Source: Paenarthrobacter ureafaciens | GTDB lineage: Bacteria > Actinomycetota > Actinomycetes > Actinomycetales > Micrococcaceae | Assembly (NCBI RefSeq): GCF_004028095.1 | Contig: NZ_SBHM01000006.1 | Coordinates: forward strand, 372,001 to 436,000 | Direction of reading: 5' to 3' | DNA length: 64,000 nt | Part shown: in pieces, positions 27,078-38,474 of the stretch | Numbering within the stretch: position 1 is the first letter of the stretch | How the letters are laid out: each line of letters begins with the position of its first letter | Notes under the pieces: model-generated | Told to the model about the DNA's origin: nothing | Databases searched by the model: none | What the model saw: only the letters and a program-made list of their open reading frames with translations | Translations under genes and position numbers: made by a program

Positions 27078-27833
27078 TTAGTTAAGCTCGGTCAGCGTAT
27101 CGCTGAGCCGGACCAGCTCGTGGTCGTGTGACGCCACGAGGACGGCGATGCCGTCACTGGTGGTGTCCTTCAGGATCCCGATGATGCGGTTGGCCGCTGC
27201 GCGGTCAAGGCTCGCCGTCGGTTCGTCAACCACCAGGACGCGGGTGCCCAGGATCAGGGCGCGGGCGATCGCGACGCGCTGGCGCTCACCGCCGGACAGC
27301 TGGGCGGGACGGTGGCGCATCCGGCGGCCCAGGCCCACCAGGTCCAGGAGGTCCTTGGCCATTTCGGTGCGTTGTTCCACTTCGCCGTCCGGTACGGCGG
27401 GAAGCAGCACGTTCTCCAGGGCACTCATGCCCTCGATCAAGGCACCGCCCTGGTCGACATAGCCGATGAGCGCCCTGCGGCGGTCGGCGATCTCGTCGTC
27501 GCCCATCGATTCCAGCGACGTGCCTTCCCAGAAAACCTGGCCCGACGTCGGGAGGGTGAGTCCCGCGCTGACGGTCAGGATGCTGGTCTTGCCGGAGCCG
27601 CTTCGACCGGCGATGCAGTGCATCTCGCCTGCGTGCAGCGTCAGGTTGAAGTCATCGACGACGTCGACTTCCTCGGCCCCGCCCTTGTCTCCGCCATAGT
27701 GGATGGTCACCTTGCGCAGTTCCAGCGGAGTGGCATGGTCCGTGGCCTTGACGATGGTGTTGGCCCGGGTCTGCAGCGACTCTTCCGTGGACTCCGGGGT
27801 GGCCGTCAGCTCGGTGTTGAGGTTGTCAGTCAT
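27078..27833 (-). CDS. ABC transporter ATP-binding protein
   Basis: A 251-residue ATPase with Walker A GRSGSGKTS (76-84), signature LSGGERQRVA and Walker B VLVVDEPTASLD. ATG at 27833 is chosen because it overlaps the permease stop by four bases (ATGA). The first 35 residues are hydrophilic. It pairs with the FtsX-type permease upstream. The set resembles LolCDE/MacB-type transporters, but this one has no kinase beside it. Confidence 0.93.
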   Translation of the reverse strand: MTDNLNTELTATPESTEESLQTRANTIVKATDHATPLELRKVTIHYGGDKGGAEEVDVVDDFNLTLHAGEMHCIAGRSGSGKTSILTVSAGLTLPTSGQVFWEGTSLESMGDDEIADRRRALIGYVDQGGALIEGMSALENVLLPAVPDGEVEQRTEMAKDLLDLVGLGRRMRHRPAQLSGGERQRVAIARALILGTRVLVVDEPTASLDRAAANRIIGILKDTTSDGIAVLVASHDHELVRLSDTLTELN

Positions 27834-30640
27834 TTGACTACTTTCGTTGCAATCGGAATCCAGCAAATTACGGCCAGCAGGCCGGCCAGCCCGGCCCAGA
27901 GGGCCGCATACGGGGCCAGGAGCAGCCCCAGTCCCAGCGCCCCGAGGACACCGAGGGGAAGGGCCACGGTACCTACCAAAGCGTTTTCGAAGAAGCGGAC
28001 CTGGCCCAGCATGTCCGGGTTCCAGCCCATGGCCCGGAGGGTGCCCAGGTATTCGCGTTTGGCATGGAGTTCGAACCGCCCGGTGACAAGTGTCAGCAGC
28101 AGGCCGACCAAGACGCCGAACACAGCCAGGATCACGCTGGGCAGAGCGACACTTGCAGCCGCCAGGCCACTGAGGGCACTGGCACCGGCTGCCCGGGGAA
28201 TGTCGATCAGCAGGGCGATCAGCGCGCCGACGGCTGCGCCGAACACTCCCACTGCCACTGCCAGCGAGACTGAGTTGAACTTGTTGGTGGTCAACTGCCG
28301 GTTGGCGAACGTCAGGGGTGAGTCCACGGTCACGAGGCGGTCGTCGTGCTGCGGCTCCTGGTCAATCACCACGCGGTGACGCAGCTGCTGTGCGGCCAGC
28401 AGGGCAGCTGCCGCGTAGATGACCAGCATGGTGGCGGACACAATGACCGTCGCCAGGTTCCAGCTCAGCAAGCTCAGGATGATTCCGGCAGCGGCGAGGG
28501 CAGCCGCACCGACGGCGAACTCCTCAAGCACCCAGGACCTGATGCGTTTCTGCGTCCACCCCATGGCGCGCAGGATTCCTGCTTCGCTTCTGCGCTGGCG
28601 GATGTAGCTCACGGTCGAGGCGCCGGTCAGGAGCGTGGCTCCAAGCAACGTCAGGAAGAGCAGGGTGATGTTGGTACCGGTCAGGGAACCGGACACAGCG
28701 TCGGCGGCATCCTGCCGTACCCACGACTGCTGGACCGTCCCGAGGGCCGATTCCTTGCCCGAGTCGTCCTTGCTGTAGCCGGGGACGAAGATGTTGACGT
28801 CCTCGCGGGCGGAACCGGCCACCACGGTTGCCTCCAGGCCGAGGGCGCGGATCTCCGAAGCCAGTTTCTCGACATCCGGCTGAGCCTGCTTCCAGTTTCC
28901 CGGGGCATTGGCACGAACACGGATGGCGTCGATGACGTTGGCATTGGAGTCGTAGCCGCGTGCGGCGGCAAGGCCGTAGTAGTCGGTGATCGCGCCGGCC
29001 GACTGGCTCACCAGGCCGGTGGCACTCAGTGAAGGCTTGAGCACGGTACCCTCGACGTCTTTTCCGTTCGCGTCCTTGGTGAGGGTCATCGGTGCCGGAT
29101 CGTAGCCGCCCAGCGGAAGCTTGTTCACGTCGCCGGCTGCTGCCTGGACGTCACCGGGATTGAAGGTGCCGTAGACCATGGGCATCGGAGTAGCCGGCTT
29201 CTTGCCGGTCGCCAGGTCTTCGCGGTACGCGCGCTCTTCGACGGGCTTGCGCTGCGTCTGGTCGACCGCTGCCCCGAATGAAGACTTCTCCGGCAGGCGG
29301 TTGACCGTCACCCAGTCCCCCGGCGTGGCGGTCTTGTCGGAAGCACCGTTGGCGGCGTCGTCGCCGTCCTTGTACTTCGGTGCAGCAGCGAAAGCGGTGC
29401 TCCAGGTGGCCGGGTTGTAGAGGCCCTGGCTGAAGGAAGCGGTGCTGCCAAGCAGTTTGCTGTGATCGGTGGAACCCGGCCATTCCAGGGCGAACGGGGA
29501 CTTCGATACGAACGGGAGGTAGTCCTTGTCCAGGGAACGGCTCACGGTGCCCACGTCCTTAAGGACCTTGCCGTTGGAGTCGATTTCCTCGATCTTCACC
29601 GAGTACTGCAGGTCCAGGGACGTGCCCGAGCGGACAATCAACGGGATCGCCTGTGACTCGTCCGTCAGCAGGCCGTCACGCTTGGCCTGCTGGTACTGGG
29701 TCATCAAGGGGGCCCAGTACTTGAGCTTGACGCCCAGGAAGTCCGGGCCTTCCTCCAATTGCTCCATGCTCAAGCCGGTGGTGAAGAGGCTTTCGAAGTG
29801 GCGTCCGATTGCGCCCGCGTTGCGGGCATCGGCCGGCGGGGCCTTTTCAAGCGGTGCCAGGAAGTCTCCTGCCGTCCCAAGCAGCGCCCGTTCGGCCGCG
29901 GGATCGACGGCGACGACGGACTCCGTCACCTCGGGGGCCAGGGGAAGGGCCACCGAGAGGTTGAACAAGTTGTGCTCCGAGCCGAGCGCGGGGGCCGGGA
30001 ACTTGATGCCCGTCTCCCCTTCCGGCCCGGCGATGCGGACGTTGGAGCCACCGGTGGTCTTTTCCTCAACCAGGCGGCCCTTGCCCAAGGTGCCTTCCGC
30101 GCTGGTCTTGAAGAGTGTCTGCTGGTTGACGCCATCAGAGCTGGTGGCCGTGGCCGTCAAGCGGTACTTCTTCGGGGTGTCCGACAATACCGATTCGGCT
30201 TCCGGCCATTTGGCGGAGTCCATCGCCGAGGGATCGCCTGCCGTGATGGCCCCGGCAAGGCCCGAGTTGTAGCCGAGGTAGTCCATGGCATTCAGGCGCG
30301 GCGCCTCGAGGTTCTGCGATACGCGGGAAACAAGGCTGATGGGTGCGGCAACTGCCGTGTTGGCCATGTTCCTGATTTTTTCCAGCTGCTCAAAGCTGAT
30401 GCCACCCTGGCCGTTGGCAATTTCGGGTTGGATCAGGGCGCCGCCCTCGCCGTCCCCCTCCTGGTCCGGCTTTGCCTGGACCAGGATGTCGTAAAGACCC
30501 CGCGAGTTCTCATCCACAGTCCTGTTCAGGGCCGCCTGCGACTGGCTCTGGACGACGACGGACAAGCACATGGCGACGATCAAAATGGCCGCGGTCAGCA
30601 GCAGCACACGGCTTCTGATGAACCTTTGGACGGCGTTCAT
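27830..30640 (-). CDS. ABC transporter permease, FtsX type, with large extracytoplasmic domain
   Basis: A 936-residue membrane protein. ATG at 30640 with AGGGAG upstream is chosen over an earlier in-frame start; the protein then begins MNAVQRFIRSRVLLL and enters the membrane at once (about 10-30). More than 600 residues outside the membrane follow. An FtsX core lies near 680-790 with RRSEAGILRAMGWTQKRIR, and a second near 840-930. The outside domain is not recognised. Substrate unknown; the operon leads on to metG. Confidence 0.9.
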   Translation of the reverse strand: MNAVQRFIRSRVLLLTAAILIVAMCLSVVVQSQSQAALNRTVDENSRGLYDILVQAKPDQEGDGEGGALIQPEIANGQGGISFEQLEKIRNMANTAVAAPISLVSRVSQNLEAPRLNAMDYLGYNSGLAGAITAGDPSAMDSAKWPEAESVLSDTPKKYRLTATATSSDGVNQQTLFKTSAEGTLGKGRLVEEKTTGGSNVRIAGPEGETGIKFPAPALGSEHNLFNLSVALPLAPEVTESVVAVDPAAERALLGTAGDFLAPLEKAPPADARNAGAIGRHFESLFTTGLSMEQLEEGPDFLGVKLKYWAPLMTQYQQAKRDGLLTDESQAIPLIVRSGTSLDLQYSVKIEEIDSNGKVLKDVGTVSRSLDKDYLPFVSKSPFALEWPGSTDHSKLLGSTASFSQGLYNPATWSTAFAAAPKYKDGDDAANGASDKTATPGDWVTVNRLPEKSSFGAAVDQTQRKPVEERAYREDLATGKKPATPMPMVYGTFNPGDVQAAAGDVNKLPLGGYDPAPMTLTKDANGKDVEGTVLKPSLSATGLVSQSAGAITDYYGLAAARGYDSNANVIDAIRVRANAPGNWKQAQPDVEKLASEIRALGLEATVVAGSAREDVNIFVPGYSKDDSGKESALGTVQQSWVRQDAADAVSGSLTGTNITLLFLTLLGATLLTGASTVSYIRQRRSEAGILRAMGWTQKRIRSWVLEEFAVGAAALAAAGIILSLLSWNLATVIVSATMLVIYAAAALLAAQQLRHRVVIDQEPQHDDRLVTVDSPLTFANRQLTTNKFNSVSLAVAVGVFGAAVGALIALLIDIPRAAGASALSGLAAASVALPSVILAVFGVLVGLLLTLVTGRFELHAKREYLGTLRAMGWNPDMLGQVRFFENALVGTVALPLGVLGALGLGLLLAPYAALWAGLAGLLAVICWIPIATKVVK

Positions 30641-30724
30641 TGGGCTCCCTGAGACCTTGATTGCGGGCGCGCACACATGGACCGCGACCCTTCGAAAACA
30701 GAAAGGAGCCGCGGGTTTGGTGTG

Positions 30725-30793
30725 CAAAAAGTAGTGGCCGGCCTGCTGCCGGGTCCGAATTCCGGACCCAGCCATTGTAAGCAGACCGGCCAC
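30725..30793 (-). terminator. Terminator after serA, nested hairpin with T run
   Basis: Outer arms at 30734-30747 and 30780-30793 match at 13 of 14 bases; an inner perfect pair GGGTCCG/CGGACCC sits at 30751-30769. On the minus strand the stem is followed by TACTTTTTGC. It separates serA from the ABC permease operon. Confidence 0.8.
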
Positions 30794-30851
30794 GCATGCG
30801 CGTCAGGGGTGTGTTCCCGGGCACGCCGAATTCATCTGGCTAAGCCCGTGC

Positions 30852-32447
30852 TTAGTCCTCCAGGTCGACTTCGCGGACCATGTCCGCGCCGATGCCGGCC
30901 TTGATGGCTTCCAGTACCTGCTGCGGCACGGAGCTGTCGATGGTCAGCAACGCCAGCACCTGGCCGCCTTCGGTTTGGCGGGCCACCTGCATGCCACCGA
31001 TGTTGATGTTGTTCATGCCCAGGATGTGGCCGATGGTGCCGATGACGCCGGGACGGTCCGCGTAGGCAACCACCACGAGGTGCTCGCTGATGGGGATTTC
31101 GACGTCGTAGCCGTTGACGCCCACCAGTTTCTCGACCTGCTTGGGTCCTGTCAGGGTACCGGCCACGGAAATCTGCGAGCCGTCGCTGAGCGCACCGCGG
31201 ATGGTCAGGACGTTGCGGTAGTCCTCGGCGTCGGGGGTGGTGATGAGGCGCGTGTTGATACCGCGCTGCTCAGCAATCACCGGCGCGTTGACGTAGGACA
31301 CCTGCTCCGTGACGACGTCGGCAAAGACGCCCTTCAACGCGGCAAGCTCCAGGACCTTGACGTCCAGGGCGGCGATTTCGCCGGCAACCTCGACGTCGAT
31401 CTGCGTCAGGGACGCGTGGGTGAGGGCAGTGAAGATGCGGCCGAGCTTCTCGATCAGCGGGATGCCCGGGCGGATGTCGCTGGCAATGACACCGCCGGCG
31501 ACGTTCACGGCATCCGGAACGAGTTCCCCTGCCAGGGCGAGCCGTACCGACTTCGCTACAGACACGCCGGCCTTCTCCTGGGCCTCGTCCGTGGAAGCAC
31601 CCAGATGCGGAGTGACCACCACGTTGTCGAATTCGAAGAACGGCAGGTCCGTGCTGGGCTCCTTGACGAACACGTCGACGCCGGCGCCGGCGATCTGGCC
31701 TTCCTTCAGCGCGGTGAACAGTGCTTCTTCGTCAACCAGGCCGCCACGGGCAACGTTGATGACGTAGGCCGATTCCTTCATCTTCCGGAACGCGTCGGCG
31801 CCCAGCATGCCCACGGTCTCCGGGGTCTTGGGCATGTGGATGGTGATGAAGTCGGCGTTGGCCAGGAGTTCGTCGAGCGTTACCAGCTTGACCCCGAGCT
31901 GCGCTGCGCGGGCCGAAGTGATGTAGGGATCGTACGCGAGGATCTCGGTGTCGAATCCCTGGAGGCGGGCAGCAACCAAAGCGCCGATGCGGCCGAGGCC
32001 GATGATGCCGATCTTCTTCTCGAACAGTTCGATGCCGGTGTACTTGGAGCGCTTCCACTCACCGTTCTTCAGGGCGCTGCTGGCCTGCGGAATGTGGCGG
32101 GCGAGGCTCAGGATGTGGCCCACCGTAAGTTCCGCCGCAGAGACGATGTTGGAGGTGGGGGCGTTGACCACCATGACGCCTGCCTGGGTAGCAGACTTGA
32201 TGTCTACGTTGTCCAGTCCTACGCCGGCGCGCGCGATCACTTTGAGGTTCTTCGCTGCGGCGATCGCTTCGGCGTCCACCTGGGTGGCCGAACGCACCAG
32301 GATGGCATCGACGTCGGCAATGGCGGACAGCAGCTGGGAGCGGTCGGCACCGTCTGTCTGGCGGATCTCGAAATCCGGGCCCAGTGCCTCGATCGTGGCG
32401 GGCGAAAGTTCCTCGGCGAGGAGGACGACGGGTTTGGTGGCTGACAC
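30852..32447 (-). CDS. serA: D-3-phosphoglycerate dehydrogenase
   Basis: SerA oxidises 3-phosphoglycerate to 3-phosphohydroxypyruvate, the first step of serine synthesis. The protein is about 531 residues: substrate domain, NAD-binding Rossmann domain with GIIGLGRIGALVA, an intervening ASB domain, and a C-terminal ACT domain (ending with VREVDLED) where serine may inhibit. GTG at 32447 is preferred because AAGG lies nine bases upstream; another GTG at 32456 would add three residues. It follows ilvC on the same strand after a terminator, and its own upstream gap has a CRP/GlxR-like site. Confidence 0.96.
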   Translation of the reverse strand: MSATKPVVLLAEELSPATIEALGPDFEIRQTDGADRSQLLSAIADVDAILVRSATQVDAEAIAAAKNLKVIARAGVGLDNVDIKSATQAGVMVVNAPTSNIVSAAELTVGHILSLARHIPQASSALKNGEWKRSKYTGIELFEKKIGIIGLGRIGALVAARLQGFDTEILAYDPYITSARAAQLGVKLVTLDELLANADFITIHMPKTPETVGMLGADAFRKMKESAYVINVARGGLVDEEALFTALKEGQIAGAGVDVFVKEPSTDLPFFEFDNVVVTPHLGASTDEAQEKAGVSVAKSVRLALAGELVPDAVNVAGGVIASDIRPGIPLIEKLGRIFTALTHASLTQIDVEVAGEIAALDVKVLELAALKGVFADVVTEQVSYVNAPVIAEQRGINTRLITTPDAEDYRNVLTIRGALSDGSQISVAGTLTGPKQVEKLVGVNGYDVEIPISEHLVVVAYADRPGVIGTIGHILGMNNINIGGMQVARQTEGGQVLALLTIDSSVPQQVLEAIKAGIGADMVREVDLED

Positions 32448-32597
32448 GGGTGGCACCTTACTTTGGACAACTTGGGAACAGTACTGGACAAGGAGCGGAT
32501 GCGGGGCCCGGGCACTACTCCGGACAGGCCCAGAATATCGAATCGGAACGGCTAATCCGGCGCCCGCTCAGGGATGTTACGGGCCGGACACGCCGGT

Positions 32598-32613
32598 TGT
32601 GAAGAAGTTCACA
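32598..32613. promoter_or_regulatory. CRP/GlxR-type site upstream of serA
   Basis: TGTGA-AGAAGT-TCACA matches the TGTGA-N6-TCACA consensus of CRP and actinobacterial GlxR at all ten conserved positions. It is about 150 bases before the serA start. The match is seen directly; binding is inferred. Confidence 0.6.
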
Positions 32614-32641
32614 GTCCTCGGAACGGGATCGAAGGACGCGT

Positions 32642-32686
32642 AAAACGGGCAATGCCCGCCCGGCTGTGGTGCCGGACGGGCATTGC
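32642..32686 (-). terminator. Terminator after ilvC
   Basis: Arms GCAATGCCCG (32649-32658) and CGGGCATTGC (32677-32686) are perfect over ten bases, with a second short stem CCGGC/GCCGG in the loop. On the minus strand CCCGTTTTAC follows. It ends the ilvBNC transcript before serA. Confidence 0.8.
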
Positions 32687-32695
32687 TGCAAAGGA

Positions 32696-34335
<1,640 letters not shown>

Positions 34336-34338
34336 GGC

Positions 34339-36240
34339 CTAGTCTTCCTCTTCCCATTCCGGGGTCATGTTGCGGGCAACCTGGATCTGGTCATTGCTGA
34401 CGCCGGCGGGCACCATGGGCCACACCATTGAGTTGGGGCTGACGACAAAGTCGATCACCACCGGGCGGTCATTGATTTCCAAGGCCTTCTGGATGGTGGC
34501 GTCGATGTCTTCGTCGCGTTCACACCGCAGGGCGGCACAACCGTAGGCGTCAGCGAGTTTGACGAAGTCCGGGATCCGGATGGTGTCGTGGCCGGTGTTC
34601 AGGTCCGTGTTGGAGTAGCGGCCTTCGTAGAACAGCGTCTGCCACTGGCGCACCATGCCCAGCGACGAGTTGTTGATAATGGCCACCTTGATGGGGATGT
34701 TGTTGATGGCGCAGGTAGCCAGTTCCTGGTTGGTCATCTGGAAGCAGCCGTCGCCGTCGATCGCCCAGACAACCCGGTCCGGTTCACCGACTTTGGCGCC
34801 CATGGCGGCGGGAACGGAGTAGCCCATGGTTCCTGCGCCGCCCGAGTTCAACCAGGCGTGGGGACGTTCGTACTTGATGAACTGGGCAGCCCACATCTGG
34901 TGCTGGCCAACGCCCGCAACGTAGATTCCCTCAGGACCGGTGAGTTCTCCGATGCGCTTGATGACCCGCTGCGGAGCCGTGAGTCCATCTTCCGGCTCGG
35001 TCCACCCCAGGGGGTAGGTGTCGCGCAGGTTGTTCAGGAAGGCCCACCAGGAGCCCAGGTCCGGAGTACCGACTTGTTCAAACCGGGCCTTTACGGCTTC
35101 GGTCAGTTCGGGGATGATCTCCTTCACCGAGCCGACAATCGGCACGTCCGCCGTGCGGTTCTTGGAGATCTCCGCGGGATCGATGTCCGCGTGGATCACC
35201 TTGGCGGTTGGCGCGAAGGTCTTCAGTACACCGGTCACGCGGTCATCGAACCGCGCACCGAGCGTGATGAGCAGGTCAGCCTGCTGCAGTGCGGTGACTG
35301 CCGAGACGGCACCGTGCATGCCGGGCATGCCAACGTGCTGCGGGTGCGAATCGGGGAAGGCTCCGCGGGCCATGAGCGTCGTGACCACGGGCGCGCCGGT
35401 GGCCAGTGCCAGTTCCATGAGTTCGGCGGATGCGTGGCCCTTGACCACGCCGCCGCCGACGTACAGAACGGGCTTGCTGGAGGCCGCGATCAGCTTGGCG
35501 GCTTCGCGGACCTGCTTGTTGTGGCCGCGGACAACCGGACGGTAGCCGGGAAGATCGATCTTGGGCGGCCATGAGAACGTCATCTGGCCAACCTGGGCAT
35601 CCTTGGCGATGTCCACCAGGACCGGGCCGGGGCGGCCGGTCGAGGCAAGGTGGAAGGCTTCAGCCATGACGTGCGGGATGTCATTGGGATCCGTCACCAG
35701 GAAGGAGTGCTTGGTGATGGGCATGGTGATGCCTACGATGTCGGCTTCCTGGAAGGCGTCGGTGCCGATGACTCCACTGGAGACCTGGCCGGTGATGGCC
35801 ACCATCGGCACGGAGTCCATGTGGGCATCCATGATGGCGGTAACGAGGTTGGTGGCACCGGGGCCCGAGGTGGCGATGCACACGCCAACCCGTCCGGTAA
35901 CCATGGCGTAGCCTTGCGCGGCGTGGCCGGCTCCCTGTTCGTGACGGACCAGGACGTGATTCATGCTGGAGGCCATCAAGGGGTCGTAGGTGGGCAGGAT
36001 CGCGCCACCGGGCAAACCGAAAATATCGTCCACGCCGAGTTCTTCGAGCGAGCGGACAATTGCTTGCGAGCCGGTCATCACCGTTGGGGGTACAACGTTG
36101 TTCGGCCCAAGTACAGGAGAGAGAGGTGCAGCAGCGTCGACGACGGTGTCAGCCGTTCGGTCGATCTTTTCCGGAGCCTTGGTGGCTCCAGCGGACTTTG
36201 CAGCCATCAGCGAGGGGCTGATCGGCGATCCTTTGCTCAT
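34339..36240 (-). CDS. ilvB: Acetolactate synthase large (catalytic) subunit
   Basis: IlvB is the thiamine-diphosphate enzyme that makes 2-acetolactate and 2-aceto-2-hydroxybutyrate. It has 633 residues. The catalytic glutamate is in [16 protein letters not shown] and the thiamine-diphosphate/Mg motif runs from GDGCFQM to INNSS. The first 55 residues are a low-complexity leader rich in Ala, Pro and Ser. ATG at 36240 has AAGGA nine bases upstream. Between it and its promoter lies a leader peptide and terminator that should attenuate transcription. Confidence 0.97.
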   Translation of the reverse strand: MSKGSPISPSLMAAKSAGATKAPEKIDRTADTVVDAAAPLSPVLGPNNVVPPTVMTGSQAIVRSLEELGVDDIFGLPGGAILPTYDPLMASSMNHVLVRHEQGAGHAAQGYAMVTGRVGVCIATSGPGATNLVTAIMDAHMDSVPMVAITGQVSSGVIGTDAFQEADIVGITMPITKHSFLVTDPNDIPHVMAEAFHLASTGRPGPVLVDIAKDAQVGQMTFSWPPKIDLPGYRPVVRGHNKQVREAAKLIAASSKPVLYVGGGVVKGHASAELMELALATGAPVVTTLMARGAFPDSHPQHVGMPGMHGAVSAVTALQQADLLITLGARFDDRVTGVLKTFAPTAKVIHADIDPAEISKNRTADVPIVGSVKEIIPELTEAVKARFEQVGTPDLGSWWAFLNNLRDTYPLGWTEPEDGLTAPQRVIKRIGELTGPEGIYVAGVGQHQMWAAQFIKYERPHAWLNSGGAGTMGYSVPAAMGAKVGEPDRVVWAIDGDGCFQMTNQELATCAINNIPIKVAIINNSSLGMVRQWQTLFYEGRYSNTDLNTGHDTIRIPDFVKLADAYGCAALRCERDEDIDATIQKALEINDRPVVIDFVVSPNSMVWPMVPAGVSNDQIQVARNMTPEWEEED

Positions 36241-36283
36241 CGGACTCTTCCTTAGTGGATCTTCATTGGTGGGTCTTGCAAAT

Positions 36284-36322
36284 AAAAAAACCCCTCAGCC
36301 TTACGGCTCTTCGAGGGGTTTG
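36284..36322 (-). terminator. Attenuator terminator before ilvB
   Basis: On the minus strand AACCCCTC and GAGGGGTT enclose a second stem AGCC/GGCT around a GTAA loop, followed by seven Ts. It is about 44 bases before the ilvB ATG and about 27 past the leader peptide stop. Confidence 0.92.
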
Positions 36323-36348
36323 CGCGTGACAGTTCGTTACCAGTCGGG

Positions 36349-36402
36349 CTATGCCACGCGCTTGGTAAGGACGACGACGCCAACGGTAACGAATGAAATC
36401 AT
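36349..36402 (-). CDS. Leader peptide of the ilvBNC attenuator
   Basis: A 17-codon reading frame starting with ATG at 36402 encodes MISFVTVGVVVLTKRVA and stops at TAG. Five of six codons around the middle (VGVVVL) are for branched-chain residues, and the whole peptide has one Ile, five Val and one Leu. A terminator follows. Base pairing could switch: TTCGTTACC inside the frame is complementary to GGTAACGAA after the stop, and GCGCGTG near the end pairs with CACGCGC. Ribosome stalling at Val codons when charged tRNA is scarce would release the terminator, as described for ilv operons of enteric and coryneform bacteria. Confidence 0.88.
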   Translation of the reverse strand: MISFVTVGVVVLTKRVA

Positions 36403-36455
36403 GCGTTCAGTGTTCCCTCTAAACGAGATACGTGTCAATCAAGCAACATCGTATC

Positions 36456-36464
36456 TCAATATCT
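36456..36464. promoter_or_regulatory. Candidate IclR operator core before the ilvBNC leader
   Basis: TCAATATCT, the complement of the leuC and ilvC core, lies in TCTCAATATCTG, which is identical over 12 bases to the leuC site read on the other strand. It is 54 bases before the leader ATG; a TTGACA hexamer (minus strand, 36433-36438) lies between. Inferred site. Confidence 0.6.
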
Positions 36465-36526
36465 GGACAACAATGTCCATCTGCCGGACTCCACCCTCGT
36501 AGGGGACGCGGAGCCCGGCAGGAAAC

Positions 36527-38248
36527 TCAGCCGCAATAAGCCCCGGTGGAGGCGCTGTGGACGAGCTTGGCGTACTTGGCAAGAACGCCTTTGGTGAACT
36601 TGGCAGGCAGCGGCTCCCAGCCCACTTTGCGGGCTTCGAGTTCAGCGTCATCAACCAGGAGGTCGAAAGAACGCGCAGCGATGTCCACACGGATCCGGTC
36701 CCCGTCCTTGACGAAGGCGATAGGACCGCCGTCGACGGCTTCCGGCGCGACGTGGCCGATGCACAAGCCGGTGGTCCCGCCGGAGAAGCGGCCGTCAGTG
36801 AGGAGCAGGACGTCCTTGCCGAGCCCGGCACCCTTGATCGCGCCGGTAATGGCCAACATTTCCCGCATGCCGGGGCCGCCCTTGGGACCTTCGTAGCGGA
36901 TCACCACGACGTCGCCCTTCTGGATGCGGCCATTGTCCAAGGCATCCAAGGCGCCCTGCTCGCGCTCGAACACCCGGGCGGTGCCCTCGAAAACGTCGGC
37001 GTCGAAGCCTGCGCTCTTGACCACTGCACCCTCGGGAGCCAGCGAGCCGTGCAGGATGGTGATGCCGCCCGTCTTGTGGATCGGATTGTCCAGCGCCCGC
37101 AGGATCTTGCCGTCCAGGTCCGGCGGGTTGATCGCAGCCAGGTTTTCGGCAAGCGTTTTGCCGGTCACGGTGAGGCAATCGCCGTGCAGCAGTCCGGCGT
37201 CGAGCAGAGCGCGCATGATGACCGGAACCCCGCCGATCTTGTCGACGTCGGTCATCACATACCGGCCGAACGGCTTCAGGTCGCCAAGGTGCGGTATGCG
37301 GTCACCGATCCGGTTGAAGTCATCAAGCGTCAAGTCCACGTTGGCCTCGCGGGCAATGGCCAGCAAGTGAAGCACAGCGTTGGTGGAACCGCCGAAGGCC
37401 ATGGTCACCGCAATGGCATTTTCGAAGGCCTTCTTGGTCATGATGTCCCGCGCCGTGATGCCCAGCCGCAGGAGGTTGACCACCGCCTCGCCGGACTTCC
37501 GGGCAAAATCATCCCGACGGCGGTCTGCCGAAGGCGGAGCTGCGGAACCCGGAAGCGACATTCCCAGGGCTTCGCCAATGCACGCCATGGTGTTTGCCGT
37601 GTACATGCCGCCGCAGGCACCTTCGCCCGGACAGATGGCTTTTTCGATGCGGTCCAGGTCCTCACGGCTCATCTTGCCGGCGGCGCAGGCTCCGACTGCC
37701 TCGAAGGCGTCGATGAGGGTTACTTCCTTCTCCGAACCGTCCTCGAGCTTTACCCACCCCGGCATGATGGAACCGGCGTAAAGGAACACGCTGGCCAGGT
37801 CCAGGCGGGCGGCTGCCATGAGCATGCCGGGCAGAGACTTGTCGCAACCGGCAAGGAGCACGGAACCGTCGATCCGCTCGGCCTGCATCACCGTCTCGAC
37901 GGAATCGGCAATGACTTCCCGCGATACCAGGGAAAAGTGCATGCCCTCATGCCCCATGGAAATACCGTCGGAGACGGAAATCGTGCCGAATTGCATGGGA
38001 AATCCCCCGCCGGCGTGGACGCCTTCCTTGGCGCCCTGGGCCAGGCGGTTAAGGGAAAGATTGCAGGGTGTGATTTCGTTCCAGGAACTCGCGACGCCGA
38101 TTTGCGGCTTTGCGAAATCGTCATCGCCCATGCCCACGGCGCGGAACATTCCGCGTGCGGGAGCGGCGTGAATGCCGTCCGTGACAACCCGGCTACGGGG
38201 TTTGATGTCAGGCGTATTCTCTGTGGAAGTCCGGGTGTCCTCGCTCAT
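36527..38248 (-). CDS. ilvD: Dihydroxy-acid dehydratase
   Basis: IlvD dehydrates the dihydroxy acids to the keto precursors of valine and isoleucine. From ATG at 38248 ([15 protein letters not shown]) it is 573 residues; upstream in-frame codons do not resemble the family. Iron-sulfur cysteines are in [10 protein letters not shown] and [16 protein letters not shown]. It is the first ilv gene on this strand, ending 125 bases before the ilvBNC leader start, so it may be read separately. Confidence 0.96.
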   Translation of the reverse strand: MSEDTRTSTENTPDIKPRSRVVTDGIHAAPARGMFRAVGMGDDDFAKPQIGVASSWNEITPCNLSLNRLAQGAKEGVHAGGGFPMQFGTISVSDGISMGHEGMHFSLVSREVIADSVETVMQAERIDGSVLLAGCDKSLPGMLMAAARLDLASVFLYAGSIMPGWVKLEDGSEKEVTLIDAFEAVGACAAGKMSREDLDRIEKAICPGEGACGGMYTANTMACIGEALGMSLPGSAAPPSADRRRDDFARKSGEAVVNLLRLGITARDIMTKKAFENAIAVTMAFGGSTNAVLHLLAIAREANVDLTLDDFNRIGDRIPHLGDLKPFGRYVMTDVDKIGGVPVIMRALLDAGLLHGDCLTVTGKTLAENLAAINPPDLDGKILRALDNPIHKTGGITILHGSLAPEGAVVKSAGFDADVFEGTARVFEREQGALDALDNGRIQKGDVVVIRYEGPKGGPGMREMLAITGAIKGAGLGKDVLLLTDGRFSGGTTGLCIGHVAPEAVDGGPIAFVKDGDRIRVDIAARSFDLLVDDAELEARKVGWEPLPAKFTKGVLAKYAKLVHSASTGAYCG

Positions 38249-38474
38249 GCCCCACAGTCTATGTGGCAGCCTTGCCCGCAGTCCCTTGCCCGTCCCGGAA
38301 AAATCAAAAAAACCATAAAAGACACAAAGTCCGGATAACACCGGAAATACCCATGGTTTCCTTTCGTCGCCCGCAGCCCGGTCCGGATGCTGGACAGCCC
38401 CTGAGCAGGCACGTAACGTCGGAAACACGGCTCATTGGAAAGACTTCAAACCCCCAAAGCGGAAGGGCGTCACC

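Noticed and set aside
30975-32444. 489-codon plus-strand frame opposite serA
   Set aside because: Mirrors the serA codon structure; composition rich in His, Gly, Asp and Val typical of antisense frames; no recognisable domain.
36557-38338. 593-codon plus-strand frame opposite ilvD
   Set aside because: Antisense shadow of ilvD with no start context or motif.
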